The notes under the pieces: generated by a model
Database searches by the model: none
Seen by the model: the letters and a program-made list of their open reading frames with translations, nothing else
Told to the model about the DNA's origin: nothing
DNA from: an uncultured Mucilaginibacter sp.
Lineage (GTDB): Bacteria > Bacteroidota > Bacteroidia > Sphingobacteriales > Sphingobacteriaceae
Direction of reading: 5' to 3'
Length of the DNA stretch: 64,000 bases
Assembly: GCF_946479965.1 (NCBI RefSeq)
Contig: NZ_CAMLHX010000004.1
Span: forward strand, 62,001 to 126,000
Position numbers and translations under genes: made by a program
Shown: in pieces, positions 18,130 through 26,492 of the stretch
Layout of the letters: each line of letters starts with the position of its first letter
Numbering within the stretch: the stretch's first letter is position 1

Positions 18130-18603
18130 CTACCTGCTTATCTCCAATACCTCAAATTCCATTTTACCTGCCGGTACAGTTATCTCGGCTATTTCGCCTA
18201 CTGATTTACCTAACAGGCCCTTAGCTATTGGTGATGCTACCGAGATTTTTCCGGATTTCATATCCGCTTCGCTCTCGGCTACCAGTTGGTAGCTCATGGT
18301 GGCGCCGCTTTTTACATTCTTTATTTTAACTATTGATAGCGCCAGCACTTTTGATGTATCCAGCTTCGACTCGTCTAATAAACGCGCTGATGCCAACGTT
18401 TCCTGCAATTGCGAAATTTTAGCTTCGTGTAAGCCCTGCGCTTCTTTAGCAGCATCGTACTCAGCATTTTCAGACAGGTCGCCCTTATCCCGCGCCTCTG
18501 CAATAGCTTTTGATATATTGGAACGCCCGGTTGTTTTAGCTTCCTGTAATTCTTGTTTTAATTTTTCTAAACCTTCTTTGGTAAAATATGCTACCTCTGC
18601 CAT
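18130..18603 (-). CDS. greA: Transcription elongation factor GreA
   Basis: GreA rescues backtracked RNA polymerase by stimulating transcript cleavage. The 157 residues contain an N-terminal coiled coil (about 1-75), the tip motif DLSENAEYDAAKEAQ with the acidic residues that enter the secondary channel, and a C-terminal FKBP-like domain (SPIAKGLLGKSVGEIAEI). Length and start (ATG at 18603) are typical. Confidence 0.96.
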   Translation of the reverse strand: MAEVAYFTKEGLEKLKQELQEAKTTGRSNISKAIAEARDKGDLSENAEYDAAKEAQGLHEAKISQLQETLASARLLDESKLDTSKVLALSIVKIKNVKSGATMSYQLVAESEADMKSGKISVASPIAKGLLGKSVGEIAEITVPAGKMEFEVLEISR

Positions 18604-18681
18604 AACTCAATAATATTTTTATCAATTGATCGCCAAAAAAAACCGCCCTCCCCGCTTAAGAAAAGGACGCATTGACTTTAA

Positions 18682-18722
18682 AAACAAACAAGACTATGCA
18701 GGTATGCCCGTATAGTCTTGTC
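18682..18722 (-). terminator. Terminator after the 2-hydroxyacid dehydrogenase gene
   Basis: Stem CAAGACTAT (18689-18697) with ATAGTCTTG (18712-18720). On the minus strand it is followed by TTTGTTTTT. It closes the dehydrogenase/hydrolase transcript before greA. Confidence 0.75.
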
Positions 18723-18789
18723 CATGTATTAAACGAAGATAAGTCTTTTAAGTTTTAATCTCCAAATTTTTTGTGCGCGTGCAAAAAAA

Positions 18790-19731
18790 CTAATCACTAA
18801 TCTCCGCAAGCTTCAGCTTGCCCGCCATTACTTCGCTTATTCTGCGGTACGAATCAAATGTCCACCCGGCAACATGCGGTGTCAGTATTACTTTGCCGCT
18901 CTGTTTTAATTCTTCAAACCAGGGCTGCTCGGCTAATGCGGGGAATTTTTCGGTCTCCAGTACATCCAGTCCTGCCCCTAAAATTTTGCCGGTTTTAACA
19001 GCATTTAAAATAGCCTGTACTTTTGCCACGCTTCCGCGCGATGTATTGATAAAGAATATTGGCTTTTTAAAATGGAACAGGTATTCATCATTCACCAGGC
19101 CTTTGGTTTCGCCGGTGAGTGGTATATGCAGGCTCAAAACATCGCTATGCTTTACAATTTCTTCCATGCTCACCTCGCGGGCGTATTTATCGCTGAAGCC
19201 GGTTTTATATTTATCGTAAGCAATAACATTCACGTCAAAACCCGACAGCTTTTTGGCAAAACTACGCCCCATAAAACCGTAGCCAATAATGCCAATTGTT
19301 TTGCCTTTTAATTCGTGACCCCGGTTACCTTCACGATCCCATTTGCCGGCGCGTACCTGCGCATCGGCCATATTAAAATTGTTCATCAACGATAATAGCA
19401 GACCAACAGCGTGCTCACCAACAGCGTCCATATTTCCTTCTGATGCGTTGATCAGGTAGATATTTTTTTCCTTAGCGTAAGCCTCATCAATATTATCCAT
19501 ACCGGCACCGGCCCTGCACACAAACCGCAAACTGGTGGCAGCATCAAAAACTTTTCGGTCCACATTAAACTTTGAGCGGATAACCAACCCGGCATAACTG
19601 CCGATGATATCAAGAGCCTCGTCTAATTTGATCGTGGGCTTATAGTCGCAGGTGTAACCCATCGCCTCAGCCTGCTCAATAAAAATGGGATGTATATCGT
19701 CAACTATAAGTATGGTATTATTTTTCTCCAT
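18790..19731 (-). CDS. D-isomer 2-hydroxyacid dehydrogenase (phosphoglycerate dehydrogenase-like)
   Basis: A 313-residue NAD-dependent D-2-hydroxyacid dehydrogenase. Visible are RAGAGMDNID, the Rossmann motif GIIGYGFMGRSFAK, INTSRGSV with the substrate Arg, the catalytic Glu region (LDVLETE) and the catalytic His in LTPHVAGWT. It could be a short SerA lacking an ACT domain, or a dehydrogenase for another 2-keto acid. No serC lies beside it, so I leave the symbol empty. The ATG at 19731 is preferred over 19755, since it begins the family N terminus and avoids overlap with the upstream hydrolase gene. Confidence 0.88.
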   Translation of the reverse strand: MEKNNTILIVDDIHPIFIEQAEAMGYTCDYKPTIKLDEALDIIGSYAGLVIRSKFNVDRKVFDAATSLRFVCRAGAGMDNIDEAYAKEKNIYLINASEGNMDAVGEHAVGLLLSLMNNFNMADAQVRAGKWDREGNRGHELKGKTIGIIGYGFMGRSFAKKLSGFDVNVIAYDKYKTGFSDKYAREVSMEEIVKHSDVLSLHIPLTGETKGLVNDEYLFHFKKPIFFINTSRGSVAKVQAILNAVKTGKILGAGLDVLETEKFPALAEQPWFEELKQSGKVILTPHVAGWTFDSYRRISEVMAGKLKLAEISD

Positions 19732-19744
19732 TGTCACGTTTTTA

Positions 19745-20506
19745 TTAAATAACAAAGCCGTTTTCGTTTATCCCAACCTTGCCTATCGGTTTTGATTTGG
19801 CGTGATAGAATAAGCAAGTCCAGTCTTCCTGCGCTGCTTTGGTGCCATAAATTTCGCGCAGTTCCATGGCTTTTCGGCCATCGTAATCGTATTTAGCTAT
19901 AAACTTACGGATCAATTGTTCAGGTTCAGGCAGTTCATCGCCGCCAAAAAAAGCTTTGTCTTCACCATCCTGTATCCAAAAAACCTGGTGATAGGGGCAA
20001 TGCCCACCAGATAGTTCATATTTTATCCCCGGCTTAAACTCACCATCACCTTCAACAAAAGTAATAGTAGCAGAGCGTTGCAATACGTCAAATATTTCTG
20101 TGTGATAGGAATCGGATTTTTTAGTGTAGGCCGTTTCCCATTCCTGCCTGCTTATAACATGCTCGGCAGCGGGGAAACTGGGTTCAAATTTGCCATTACG
20201 CTCCACCACCAAACCGCCGGAATGATCATAATGCAGATGCGACATTAATACTAACGTAACATCCTCCGGATCAAACCCTGCTTTTCGTATTTGTTGATGT
20301 AGTATCAATTCGCCGCTTTCGTCTTTATAACCAAGCCCGGCATCAAGCACAATAAGATCAGTTGCGGTTTGTATTAAAAAAGGATTTACATGTATGAACA
20401 GCGAGCCCGGGCGATCGCGGTAATTATCTTTTTGGGGATCAAAGGGAATAAATTTTTTAGATGCATCTACCGAGTAGGAGCCTTCACTTAACGCGAATAT
20501 TTTCAT
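19745..20506 (-). CDS. Metallo-beta-lactamase-fold hydrolase
   Basis: A 253-residue MBL-fold protein with the zinc motif HLHYDH (SHLHYDHSGG), a second His in SGGHCPYHQ and an Asp in FFGGDELP. The N-terminal MKIFALSEGSYSVD and the overall length resemble quorum-quenching lactonase-like or AttM-like hydrolases, but the substrate cannot be stated. The ATG at 20506 is chosen because the upstream 13 codons come from a repeat sequence. It is followed after 13 bp by the dehydrogenase gene, probably as an operon. Confidence 0.85.
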   Translation of the reverse strand: MKIFALSEGSYSVDASKKFIPFDPQKDNYRDRPGSLFIHVNPFLIQTATDLIVLDAGLGYKDESGELILHQQIRKAGFDPEDVTLVLMSHLHYDHSGGLVVERNGKFEPSFPAAEHVISRQEWETAYTKKSDSYHTEIFDVLQRSATITFVEGDGEFKPGIKYELSGGHCPYHQVFWIQDGEDKAFFGGDELPEPEQLIRKFIAKYDYDGRKAMELREIYGTKAAQEDWTCLFYHAKSKPIGKVGINENGFVI

Positions 20507-20513
20507 TTTGATG

Positions 20514-20676
20514 ATGTGCAGATATGCTAATGTGCAGATATGCAAATGATTTTTTAATTGTTGTTTGATTTAATATTTCAATAACAGAAAAACGCCTTTA
20601 TTGTGCTATAATGAGTTAAAAATCTGCACATATAGAAATCTGCACATCCGCACATTTGCACATCCGCACATCTGCG
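20514..20676. repeat. TGTGCAGATATGC iterated words flanking the hydrolase/recJ divergent gap
   Basis: The left block (20514-20548) holds two head-to-tail 16-bp units beginning ATGTGCAGATATGC. The right block (20622-20676) carries the inverse words (ATCTGCACAT, CACATCCGCACAT). They occupy most of the 200-bp intergenic space between two divergent genes, so any promoter for either gene must lie within or beside them. Confidence 0.7.
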
Positions 20677-20706
20677 ACTATATTTACTGTTTTAAGCAAC
20701 AAAGAT

Positions 20707-22407
20707 ATGAATAAACGGTGGTCGATTAAGGAAGTTCCGGCGGTTGATAATGTAAATCGTCTGGCAGCCGAGCTTAATATCGATCTTGTTTTGAGCGCTT
20801 TGTTGTTACAGCGGGGCGTGAACACTTTTGAGGAGGCGAAATATTTCTTCCGGCCAGATATCCGCCACCTGCACGATCCTTTTTTAATGAAGGATATGGA
20901 GCGGGCCATTGAACGAATAGAGCAGGCCATCATCAACAAAGAAAAGATCTTAGTTTATGGTGATTATGATGTAGACGGTACCACCTCGGTGGCCGTGGTA
21001 TACAGCTTTTTTAAGCAATATCACAGTTATATTGAGTACTACATACCTGATAGATATAAAGAGGGTTACGGTATATCAGAGCAAGGTATTGATTACGCCG
21101 CGCAAAATAATTTCAGTCTTATTATAGCTTTAGATTGTGGCATAAAATCAGTTGATAAAATTGCTTATGCTAATAGTTTGGGTGTAGATTTTGTAATATG
21201 CGATCACCATACCCCCGGCGCTGAACTGCCGGATGCTGTTGCTGTACTTGACCCCAAACGTGCCGATTGTCCGTACCCTTATAAAGAACTTTCGGGTTGC
21301 GGTATAGGTTTTAAACTGATACAGGCATTTGCCGAGAAGAATGATATCGACTTTGAAAAGGTTGCCCGCTATGCGGATCTTGTTGCGGTGAGTATAGCCT
21401 GCGATATTGTACCCATTACCGGCGAGAACCGAACACTGGCCTATTTCGGTTTGCAAAAACTAAATAATGAACCCTGCATCGGCCTGAAAATTTTAATGGA
21501 TGTGGCAGGCAAAAATATCAGCTATACTATATCAGATATTGTTTTTCTGTTAGGTCCGCGTATAAACGCAGCCGGGCGTATTGATGATGCCAAGCATGCT
21601 GTTGAACTATTAATTGCTTGCAATGAGGCGGACGCGCAGCTAAAGGGCGATCTGATCAACATAAAAAATACGGAGCGAAAAGAGCACGACCTTTCTATTA
21701 CCGACCAGGCGCTGGAGATGATAGGCAGCGATGATGTGCTGATTAGCCGTAAATCTACCGTGGTGTTTAATGAAAAATGGCATAAGGGTGTGATTGGTAT
21801 TGTGGCATCGCGATTAACCGAAAAATATTACCGGCCAACTGTGGTATTAACGCAATCTAATGGGCACGTAGCGGGCTCTGCACGCTCTGTTGTGGGGTAT
21901 GATCTATACGAGGCGCTTTGCGAATGCAGTGATTTGCTGATACAGTTTGGCGGGCATAAGTATGCCGCCGGCCTTACTATGCACCCGGACAACGTACCTG
22001 CATTTATAGATAAGTTTGAAGAAGTGGTAAGCGCCAGCATAACAAGCGAGCAGTTAATACAGCAAATACCAATAGATGCTGAATTACGTTTAGAGCAGAT
22101 AGAACCTAAGTTTTTCAGGATATTGAACCAATTTTCGCCTTTCGGACCGGAGAACATGTCGCCGGTGTTCATCAGTAAAAATGTGTATGTTAGCGGTAAT
22201 CCGGCAATTGTGGGCACTAATCATATAAAAATGACGGTGATGCAACCGGGATCGGCACATTTTGATTGTATAGCATTTAACCACGGCGAATACGCATCAA
22301 AAATAAAGAAGGATGCGCCGTTTGATATATGCTACGCTATTGAAGAAAACGTTTGGCGCGAAAAGCGAACAATACAGTTAAATATAAAGGGGATTAGAAT
22401 GTTGTAA
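20707..22407 (+). CDS. recJ: Single-stranded-DNA-specific 5'-3' exonuclease RecJ
   Basis: RecJ resects 5' ends during recombination and mismatch or base-excision repair. The 566-residue protein shows the DHH-family motifs [17 protein letters not shown], the Asp in [17 protein letters not shown], and later [10 protein letters not shown]; the C-terminal DHHA1/OB part includes [16 protein letters not shown] 20707 is chosen because the 17 upstream codons lie in repeat sequence and the protein starts at the family position. Both flanks carry word repeats. Confidence 0.97.
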   Translation: MNKRWSIKEVPAVDNVNRLAAELNIDLVLSALLLQRGVNTFEEAKYFFRPDIRHLHDPFLMKDMERAIERIEQAIINKEKILVYGDYDVDGTTSVAVVYSFFKQYHSYIEYYIPDRYKEGYGISEQGIDYAAQNNFSLIIALDCGIKSVDKIAYANSLGVDFVICDHHTPGAELPDAVAVLDPKRADCPYPYKELSGCGIGFKLIQAFAEKNDIDFEKVARYADLVAVSIACDIVPITGENRTLAYFGLQKLNNEPCIGLKILMDVAGKNISYTISDIVFLLGPRINAAGRIDDAKHAVELLIACNEADAQLKGDLINIKNTERKEHDLSITDQALEMIGSDDVLISRKSTVVFNEKWHKGVIGIVASRLTEKYYRPTVVLTQSNGHVAGSARSVVGYDLYEALCECSDLLIQFGGHKYAAGLTMHPDNVPAFIDKFEEVVSASITSEQLIQQIPIDAELRLEQIEPKFFRILNQFSPFGPENMSPVFISKNVYVSGNPAIVGTNHIKMTVMQPGSAHFDCIAFNHGEYASKIKKDAPFDICYAIEENVWREKRTIQLNIKGIRML

Positions 22408-22470
22408 GTTTTATGTTGTGAGTTGCAGGTGCGACTACATACGACATATAACCTACAACTTACAACTAAG
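22401..22470. repeat. Inverted repeat GTTGTAAGTT overlapping the recJ stop codon
   Basis: GTTGTAAGTT (22401-22410) contains the recJ stop and is perfectly inverted at 22457-22466 (AACTTACAAC). Related words (TTATGTTGTGAGTTG) lie between. The string AAGTTTTATGTTGTG (22406-22420) matches AAGTTTTACGTTGTA upstream of uvrB (57525-57539) at 13 of 15 positions. Confidence 0.7.
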
Positions 22471-22474
22471 ACAA

Positions 22475-23236
22475 ATGATACTAAGAGCAGAACATTTAAT
22501 AAAAAAATATAAGCAGCGTACTGTTGTAAACAATGTTTCATTCAGCGTGGAGCAGGGCGAGATAGTGGGTTTGTTGGGGCCGAATGGTGCTGGTAAAACC
22601 ACGTCGTTTTATATGATAGTGGGCCTGATAAAGCCTAACGAGGGCAATATCTTTTTAGACGATCAAAATATTACCACCGACCCAATGTACCGCCGTGCGC
22701 AAAAAGGAATAGGCTATTTGGCTCAGGAAGCCTCTGTTTTTAGAAAACTGACTGTTGAAGATAATATTAAGGCGGTGCTGGAGATGGGCAAACTATCAAA
22801 GGATGTACAGGAAGAGAAGCTGGAAACCCTAATAGACGAGTTTAGCCTGCATAAAGTACGCCGTAATCGCGGTGATCTGCTATCCGGCGGTGAGCGCCGC
22901 CGTACAGAGATAGCCCGCGCCTTGGCAGCCGAGCCTAATTTTATTTTGTTGGATGAGCCTTTTGCCGGTGTTGATCCCATAGCGGTTGAAGAGATTCAGT
23001 CGATGGTGGCTAAATTAAAATACCGTAATATTGGTATCTTGATAACCGATCACAACGTGCAGGAAACATTGTCGATAACCGACAGGGCTTACCTGCTGTT
23101 TGAAGGAAAGATACTGGAAAGCGGTGTGCCCGAGGTTTTGGCGGAGAACGAAATGGTGCGGAAGGTATACCTTGGAGCGAATTTTGTTTTAAAACGTAAA
23201 AGCTTTTTGCCCGATGGGCAGAAAGCAAGCCAATAA
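22475..23236 (+). CDS. lptB: LPS-export ABC transporter ATP-binding protein
   Basis: LptB is the ATPase that drives lipopolysaccharide transport through LptFGC to the outer membrane. The 253 residues carry Walker A ([11 protein letters not shown]), the Q-loop region YLAQEASVF, the signature [15 protein letters not shown], Walker B with catalytic Glu ([13 protein letters not shown]) and the switch His ([10 protein letters not shown]). LptB-typical segments are [11 protein letters not shown] and VYLGANF. The ATG at 22475 follows the repeat; the earlier frame is repeat-derived. No lptA, lptC or lptFG is adjacent. Confidence 0.94.
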   Translation: MILRAEHLIKKYKQRTVVNNVSFSVEQGEIVGLLGPNGAGKTTSFYMIVGLIKPNEGNIFLDDQNITTDPMYRRAQKGIGYLAQEASVFRKLTVEDNIKAVLEMGKLSKDVQEEKLETLIDEFSLHKVRRNRGDLLSGGERRRTEIARALAAEPNFILLDEPFAGVDPIAVEEIQSMVAKLKYRNIGILITDHNVQETLSITDRAYLLFEGKILESGVPEVLAENEMVRKVYLGANFVLKRKSFLPDGQKASQ

Positions 23237-23251
23237 TTATAAACCAACTGT

Positions 23252-24772
23252 ATGACCATTTTTAACTCCGTTTTCACGTGGTTCATGAAAAAGCGTATCC
23301 ACCAGATAGAGCTTTTTATGAAGTATCCTAATGAGGTGCAGGAGGAATGGTTTGAACAATTAATAACCCGGGCCGAGAATACTGAGTGGGGTAAAAAATA
23401 TCAATATAAAAGCATTACCAACCTTACTGAGTTTAAGGAACGCGTGCCTATTCAAACTTACGATACGCTTAAACCCTATATTGAGCGTATGTTGCATGGC
23501 GAACAGAATGTATTGTGGCCATCAGAGATCAGGTGGTTCGCTAAATCATCGGGCACTACCAACGACCGTAGCAAATTTATCCCTGTAAGTGAGGATGCAC
23601 TGGAAGAATGCCACTTTAAGGGCGGGCGCGATCTGCTTACTATTTACTTCAATAATCGCCCTGATGCTAAAATGTTTACGGGTAAGATACTTACGCTGGG
23701 CGGCAGCCATCAGATCAGTCAGCTGAGTCCGGATACATCTTTTGGTGATCTTTCGGCAGTATTAATGAAGAACCTGCCGCTTTGGGCAGAGTTCCACCGT
23801 ACACCTGATCTGGATATTGCCTTGCTTGAAAACTTCGAGGAAAAAATTGAGCGTATGGCTCACGCCACCAAAGATGTTAATGTAACCAGCATAAGCGGTG
23901 TGCCCACCTGGAACCTGGTGCTATTTAAACGTATTTTGGAGATAACCGGTAAAAATAACCTGCTTGAAGTATGGCCAAACCTGGAAATGTATTTCCATGG
24001 CGCAGTCAATTTTACGCCATATCGCGAGCAGTTTAAAAAACTCATCCCTGATGAGAACATGTACTACCTGGAGAATTACAATGCGTCTGAGGGCTTCTTT
24101 GGTATACAGGATACTCAGGAACCTGGCGAGATGTTACTGATGTTGGATTATGGTGTTTTTTATGAGTTTTTGCCTTTAGAGAACCTGCACGACGAACACC
24201 CGGAAACACTAACCTTAGATGAAGTTGAACTGGATAAAAACTATGCGCTTATTATCAGTACCAACGCCGGCCTTTGGCGGTACATGATAGGCGATACCAT
24301 TAAATTTACCTCGCTTGCCCCTTTCCGCATACAAATAACCGGTAGAACCAAGCACTTTATTAATGCCTTTGGCGAGGAACTTATAATTGATAACGCTGAA
24401 CGTGCTTTGGAAGAAGCCTGCAGTCAAACCGGCGCTATAATACGCGACTACACCGCCGCCCCCGTTTACTTTAATGGCGATGAATGCGGTGCGCACGAAT
24501 GGCTGATAGAATTTGAAAAGAAACCTACCGAGTTTGAGCGTTTTGTTGATATTATGGACGAAACCCTGCGCCGTGTAAACTCCGACTATGATGCCAAGCG
24601 TTTTAAAGATATGGCCCTGCGCCGTCCCATAGTCCGCAACATGCCGCGCGATACTTTCTTTAACTGGATGCGCGACAGAGGCAAATTAGGCGGTCAGCAT
24701 AAAGTGCCACGACTTGCTAACAACCGCGAATATGTGGATGCTATTTTGAAGGTAGTGGAAGTTGTTGGGTAG
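23252..24772 (+). CDS. GH3-family acyl-adenylate synthetase-like protein
   Basis: A 506-residue protein of the GH3 family (related to plant auxin-amido synthetases and to the ANL superfamily). Visible motifs are the nucleotide-binding SSGTTNDRSKFIPVS (around 95), YNASEGFFGIQ (around 280) and GLWRYMIGDTIKF (around 345), all standard for GH3. It probably adenylates a carboxylic acid and transfers it to an amine or thiol, but bacterial GH3 substrates are largely unknown. It starts 15 bp after lptB on the same strand, so the two may be co-transcribed. Confidence 0.9.
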   Translation: MTIFNSVFTWFMKKRIHQIELFMKYPNEVQEEWFEQLITRAENTEWGKKYQYKSITNLTEFKERVPIQTYDTLKPYIERMLHGEQNVLWPSEIRWFAKSSGTTNDRSKFIPVSEDALEECHFKGGRDLLTIYFNNRPDAKMFTGKILTLGGSHQISQLSPDTSFGDLSAVLMKNLPLWAEFHRTPDLDIALLENFEEKIERMAHATKDVNVTSISGVPTWNLVLFKRILEITGKNNLLEVWPNLEMYFHGAVNFTPYREQFKKLIPDENMYYLENYNASEGFFGIQDTQEPGEMLLMLDYGVFYEFLPLENLHDEHPETLTLDEVELDKNYALIISTNAGLWRYMIGDTIKFTSLAPFRIQITGRTKHFINAFGEELIIDNAERALEEACSQTGAIIRDYTAAPVYFNGDECGAHEWLIEFEKKPTEFERFVDIMDETLRRVNSDYDAKRFKDMALRRPIVRNMPRDTFFNWMRDRGKLGGQHKVPRLANNREYVDAILKVVEVVG

Positions 24773-24793
24773 TTTACTTCGGATTTTGTTGAT

Positions 24794-25171
24794 ATGAAAA
24801 AACTCCTTTTGATCCTTTGTTTTTGCCTTGGTGGGGGTTATAATGCCTACTCTCAGCGCAAGATAGATTGTGCTAACGCTACAACTCAAACAGAATTGAC
24901 GCTTTGTGCCCAGGAAGAGTTTTCGGCTACTGACAAGCAATTGAATGCCCTTTACAAAAAAATTATCGCAGTATGCAACGCTAAGGAACGTGCAGCGCTG
25001 ATTAAGACACAAAAGGCATGGCTTTTATATCGTGATGAACATTCGGAAATGATGAGATCAATAAACCAAAGCGGGTCAATAGCTGAAATGACAGCATGTA
25101 ATGCCAAAACATTAACCACGCAATCGAGAATTAAAGAGCTCCAGGCTTTACTTTATCAATTGAGTTTGTAG
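24794..25171 (+). CDS. Secreted LprI-like (DUF1311) protein
   Basis: A 125-residue exported protein with a signal peptide (about 1-20, ending NAYSQ). The mature part matches the LprI/DUF1311 fold: IDCANATTQTELTLCAQ, then LNALYKKIIAV and LIKTQKAWLLYRDE, with paired cysteines (including CANA, LCAQ, VCNA and TACN). Relatives in other bacteria bind or inhibit lysozyme; that role is not shown here. It follows the GH3 gene by 21 bp. Confidence 0.8.
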   Translation: MKKLLLILCFCLGGGYNAYSQRKIDCANATTQTELTLCAQEEFSATDKQLNALYKKIIAVCNAKERAALIKTQKAWLLYRDEHSEMMRSINQSGSIAEMTACNAKTLTTQSRIKELQALLYQLSL

Positions 25172-25223
25172 ATAACTTGCCTACAGACGTTTAATTCAGG
25201 GCTATCTATTTAAATGCTATTGC

Positions 25224-25231
25224 TATCTTGC
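25224..25231 (+). promoter_or_regulatory. Possible -7 element for the B12-binding protein gene
   Basis: TATCTTGC, close to TAnnTTTG, ends 6 bp before the ATG at 25238. It resembles the TACCTTGC boxes of the kinase and TlpA promoters but has no direct repeats upstream. Confidence 0.3.
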
Positions 25232-25237
25232 ATAAAA

Positions 25238-25660
25238 ATGAGCACCCAACCCTTCAACCGGCCCATACGCGTTTTAGTTGCCAAGGTAGGCCTTGACGGG
25301 CACGACCGTGGCGCGCGTATCATTGCTACTTCGCTGCGCGATGCGGGGATGGAAGTAATCTATACAGGTTTGCGGCAAACGCCGGAGATGGTGGTGAATA
25401 CTGCTTTGCAGGAGGATGTGGATGCTATCGGAATTTCTATTCTTTCAGGAGCGCACATGACGGTTTTCCCTAAGATAATCAAGCTGGTAAAAGAAAAAGG
25501 CATGGATGATGTGCTGATAACGGGCGGAGGTATTATTCCGGAGGAAGACAGGGAGGAGCTAAAAGCCATTGGCGTAGGCGAACTTTTTCCGCCGGGCACC
25601 AGCACTCGCGACATAGTTGAATACATTACCCAATGGGTGCACCAGCATCGTAATTTTTAA
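25238..25660 (+). CDS. Stand-alone cobalamin (B12)-binding domain, methylmalonyl-CoA mutase small-subunit type
   Basis: A 140-residue B12-binding domain. It has the Dx-H-xxG motif with the cobalt-ligating His ([10 protein letters not shown]), the SxL motif (GISILSGAH) and the GG motif ([11 protein letters not shown]) in order. The length fits the isolated domain of acyl-CoA mutases such as isobutyryl- or ethylmalonyl-type enzymes. The start is moved to 25238 because the track start adds an unrelated hydrophobic lead. The catalytic large subunit is not in this window. A crotonase follows after 5 bp, suggesting a CoA-ester pathway. Confidence 0.92.
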   Translation: MSTQPFNRPIRVLVAKVGLDGHDRGARIIATSLRDAGMEVIYTGLRQTPEMVVNTALQEDVDAIGISILSGAHMTVFPKIIKLVKEKGMDDVLITGGGIIPEEDREELKAIGVGELFPPGTSTRDIVEYITQWVHQHRNF

Positions 25661-25665
25661 TTAAG

Positions 25666-26442
25666 ATGGGCTACCAAAATTTACTGACCGAGCAAAAAGA
25701 CCGGATACTTTATATAACCGTTAACCGCGAAAGCAAAATGAATGCGCTTAACGCCGAGACATTACTTGAGTTAAATCACGTGTTTACAGTAGCTTTTGCT
25801 AATGACACCGTCGGCGGCATTATCATAACCGGCGCGGGGCAAAAAGCTTTTGTTGCGGGCGCAGATATCGCTGAATTGGAAGAACTGGATAAAGCCGGAG
25901 CCGAAGCCATGGCCCGCAATGCACATAATAATGTTTTTAACCTGATTGAGAATGGCAACAAGCCGGTTATAGCAGCTATTAATGGTTTTGCTTTGGGCGG
26001 CGGGTTGGAACTGGCAATGGCCTGCCACATTCGTATCGCGTCTGAAAATGCAAAAATGGGATTGCCTGAAGTTACTCTGGGTTTGATTCCCGGATATGGC
26101 GGTACGCAACGCCTAACAAAGCTCATTGGCAAAGGCAAAGCATTTGAAATGATAATGACCGCCGATATGATGACTGCCGACCAAGCGCAGTTTTTTGGCC
26201 TGGTTAACCATGTTGTTAGTCAGGATGAATTACTGCCTAAGGCTGAAGACATCATGCAGAAAATATTAACCCGAGCGCCACTAGCTATTGCTGCTGCAAT
26301 AAAGGCAATAAACGCCACAGGCAGCGCAGAGGGTTTTGATACAGAGATAGCAGGGTTTGCCGAATCTTTCGGCACCGAAGACAGGAAAGAGGGCGTTTCC
26401 GCTTTTTTGCAAAAGCGTAAGCCTGAGTTTAAGGGGAAATAA
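25666..26442 (+). CDS. Enoyl-CoA hydratase/isomerase (crotonase)
   Basis: A 258-residue crotonase. The oxyanion-hole segments are visible as GAGQKAFVAGADIAELEEL and NGFALGGGLELAMACHIRIA; both catalytic Glu positions appear, in the latter helix and in GLPEVTLGLIPGYGGTQRL. It probably hydrates short-chain enoyl-CoA (3-hydroxybutyryl-CoA type). It is translated directly after the B12-binding protein and ends at a bidirectional terminator. Confidence 0.93.
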   Translation: MGYQNLLTEQKDRILYITVNRESKMNALNAETLLELNHVFTVAFANDTVGGIIITGAGQKAFVAGADIAELEELDKAGAEAMARNAHNNVFNLIENGNKPVIAAINGFALGGGLELAMACHIRIASENAKMGLPEVTLGLIPGYGGTQRLTKLIGKGKAFEMIMTADMMTADQAQFFGLVNHVVSQDELLPKAEDIMQKILTRAPLAIAAAIKAINATGSAEGFDTEIAGFAESFGTEDRKEGVSAFLQKRKPEFKGK

Positions 26443-26472
26443 AAAATGCCCCGTTTTTGGCGGGGCATTTTC
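26443..26472. terminator. Bidirectional terminator between crotonase and infB
   Basis: AAAATGCCCCG faces CGGGGCATTTT (26443-26453 and 26461-26471) with a 7-nt loop. A/T runs on both sides let it serve both convergent genes. Confidence 0.88.
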
Positions 26473-26492
26473 TTTATAGTTATCTGTTAAGC

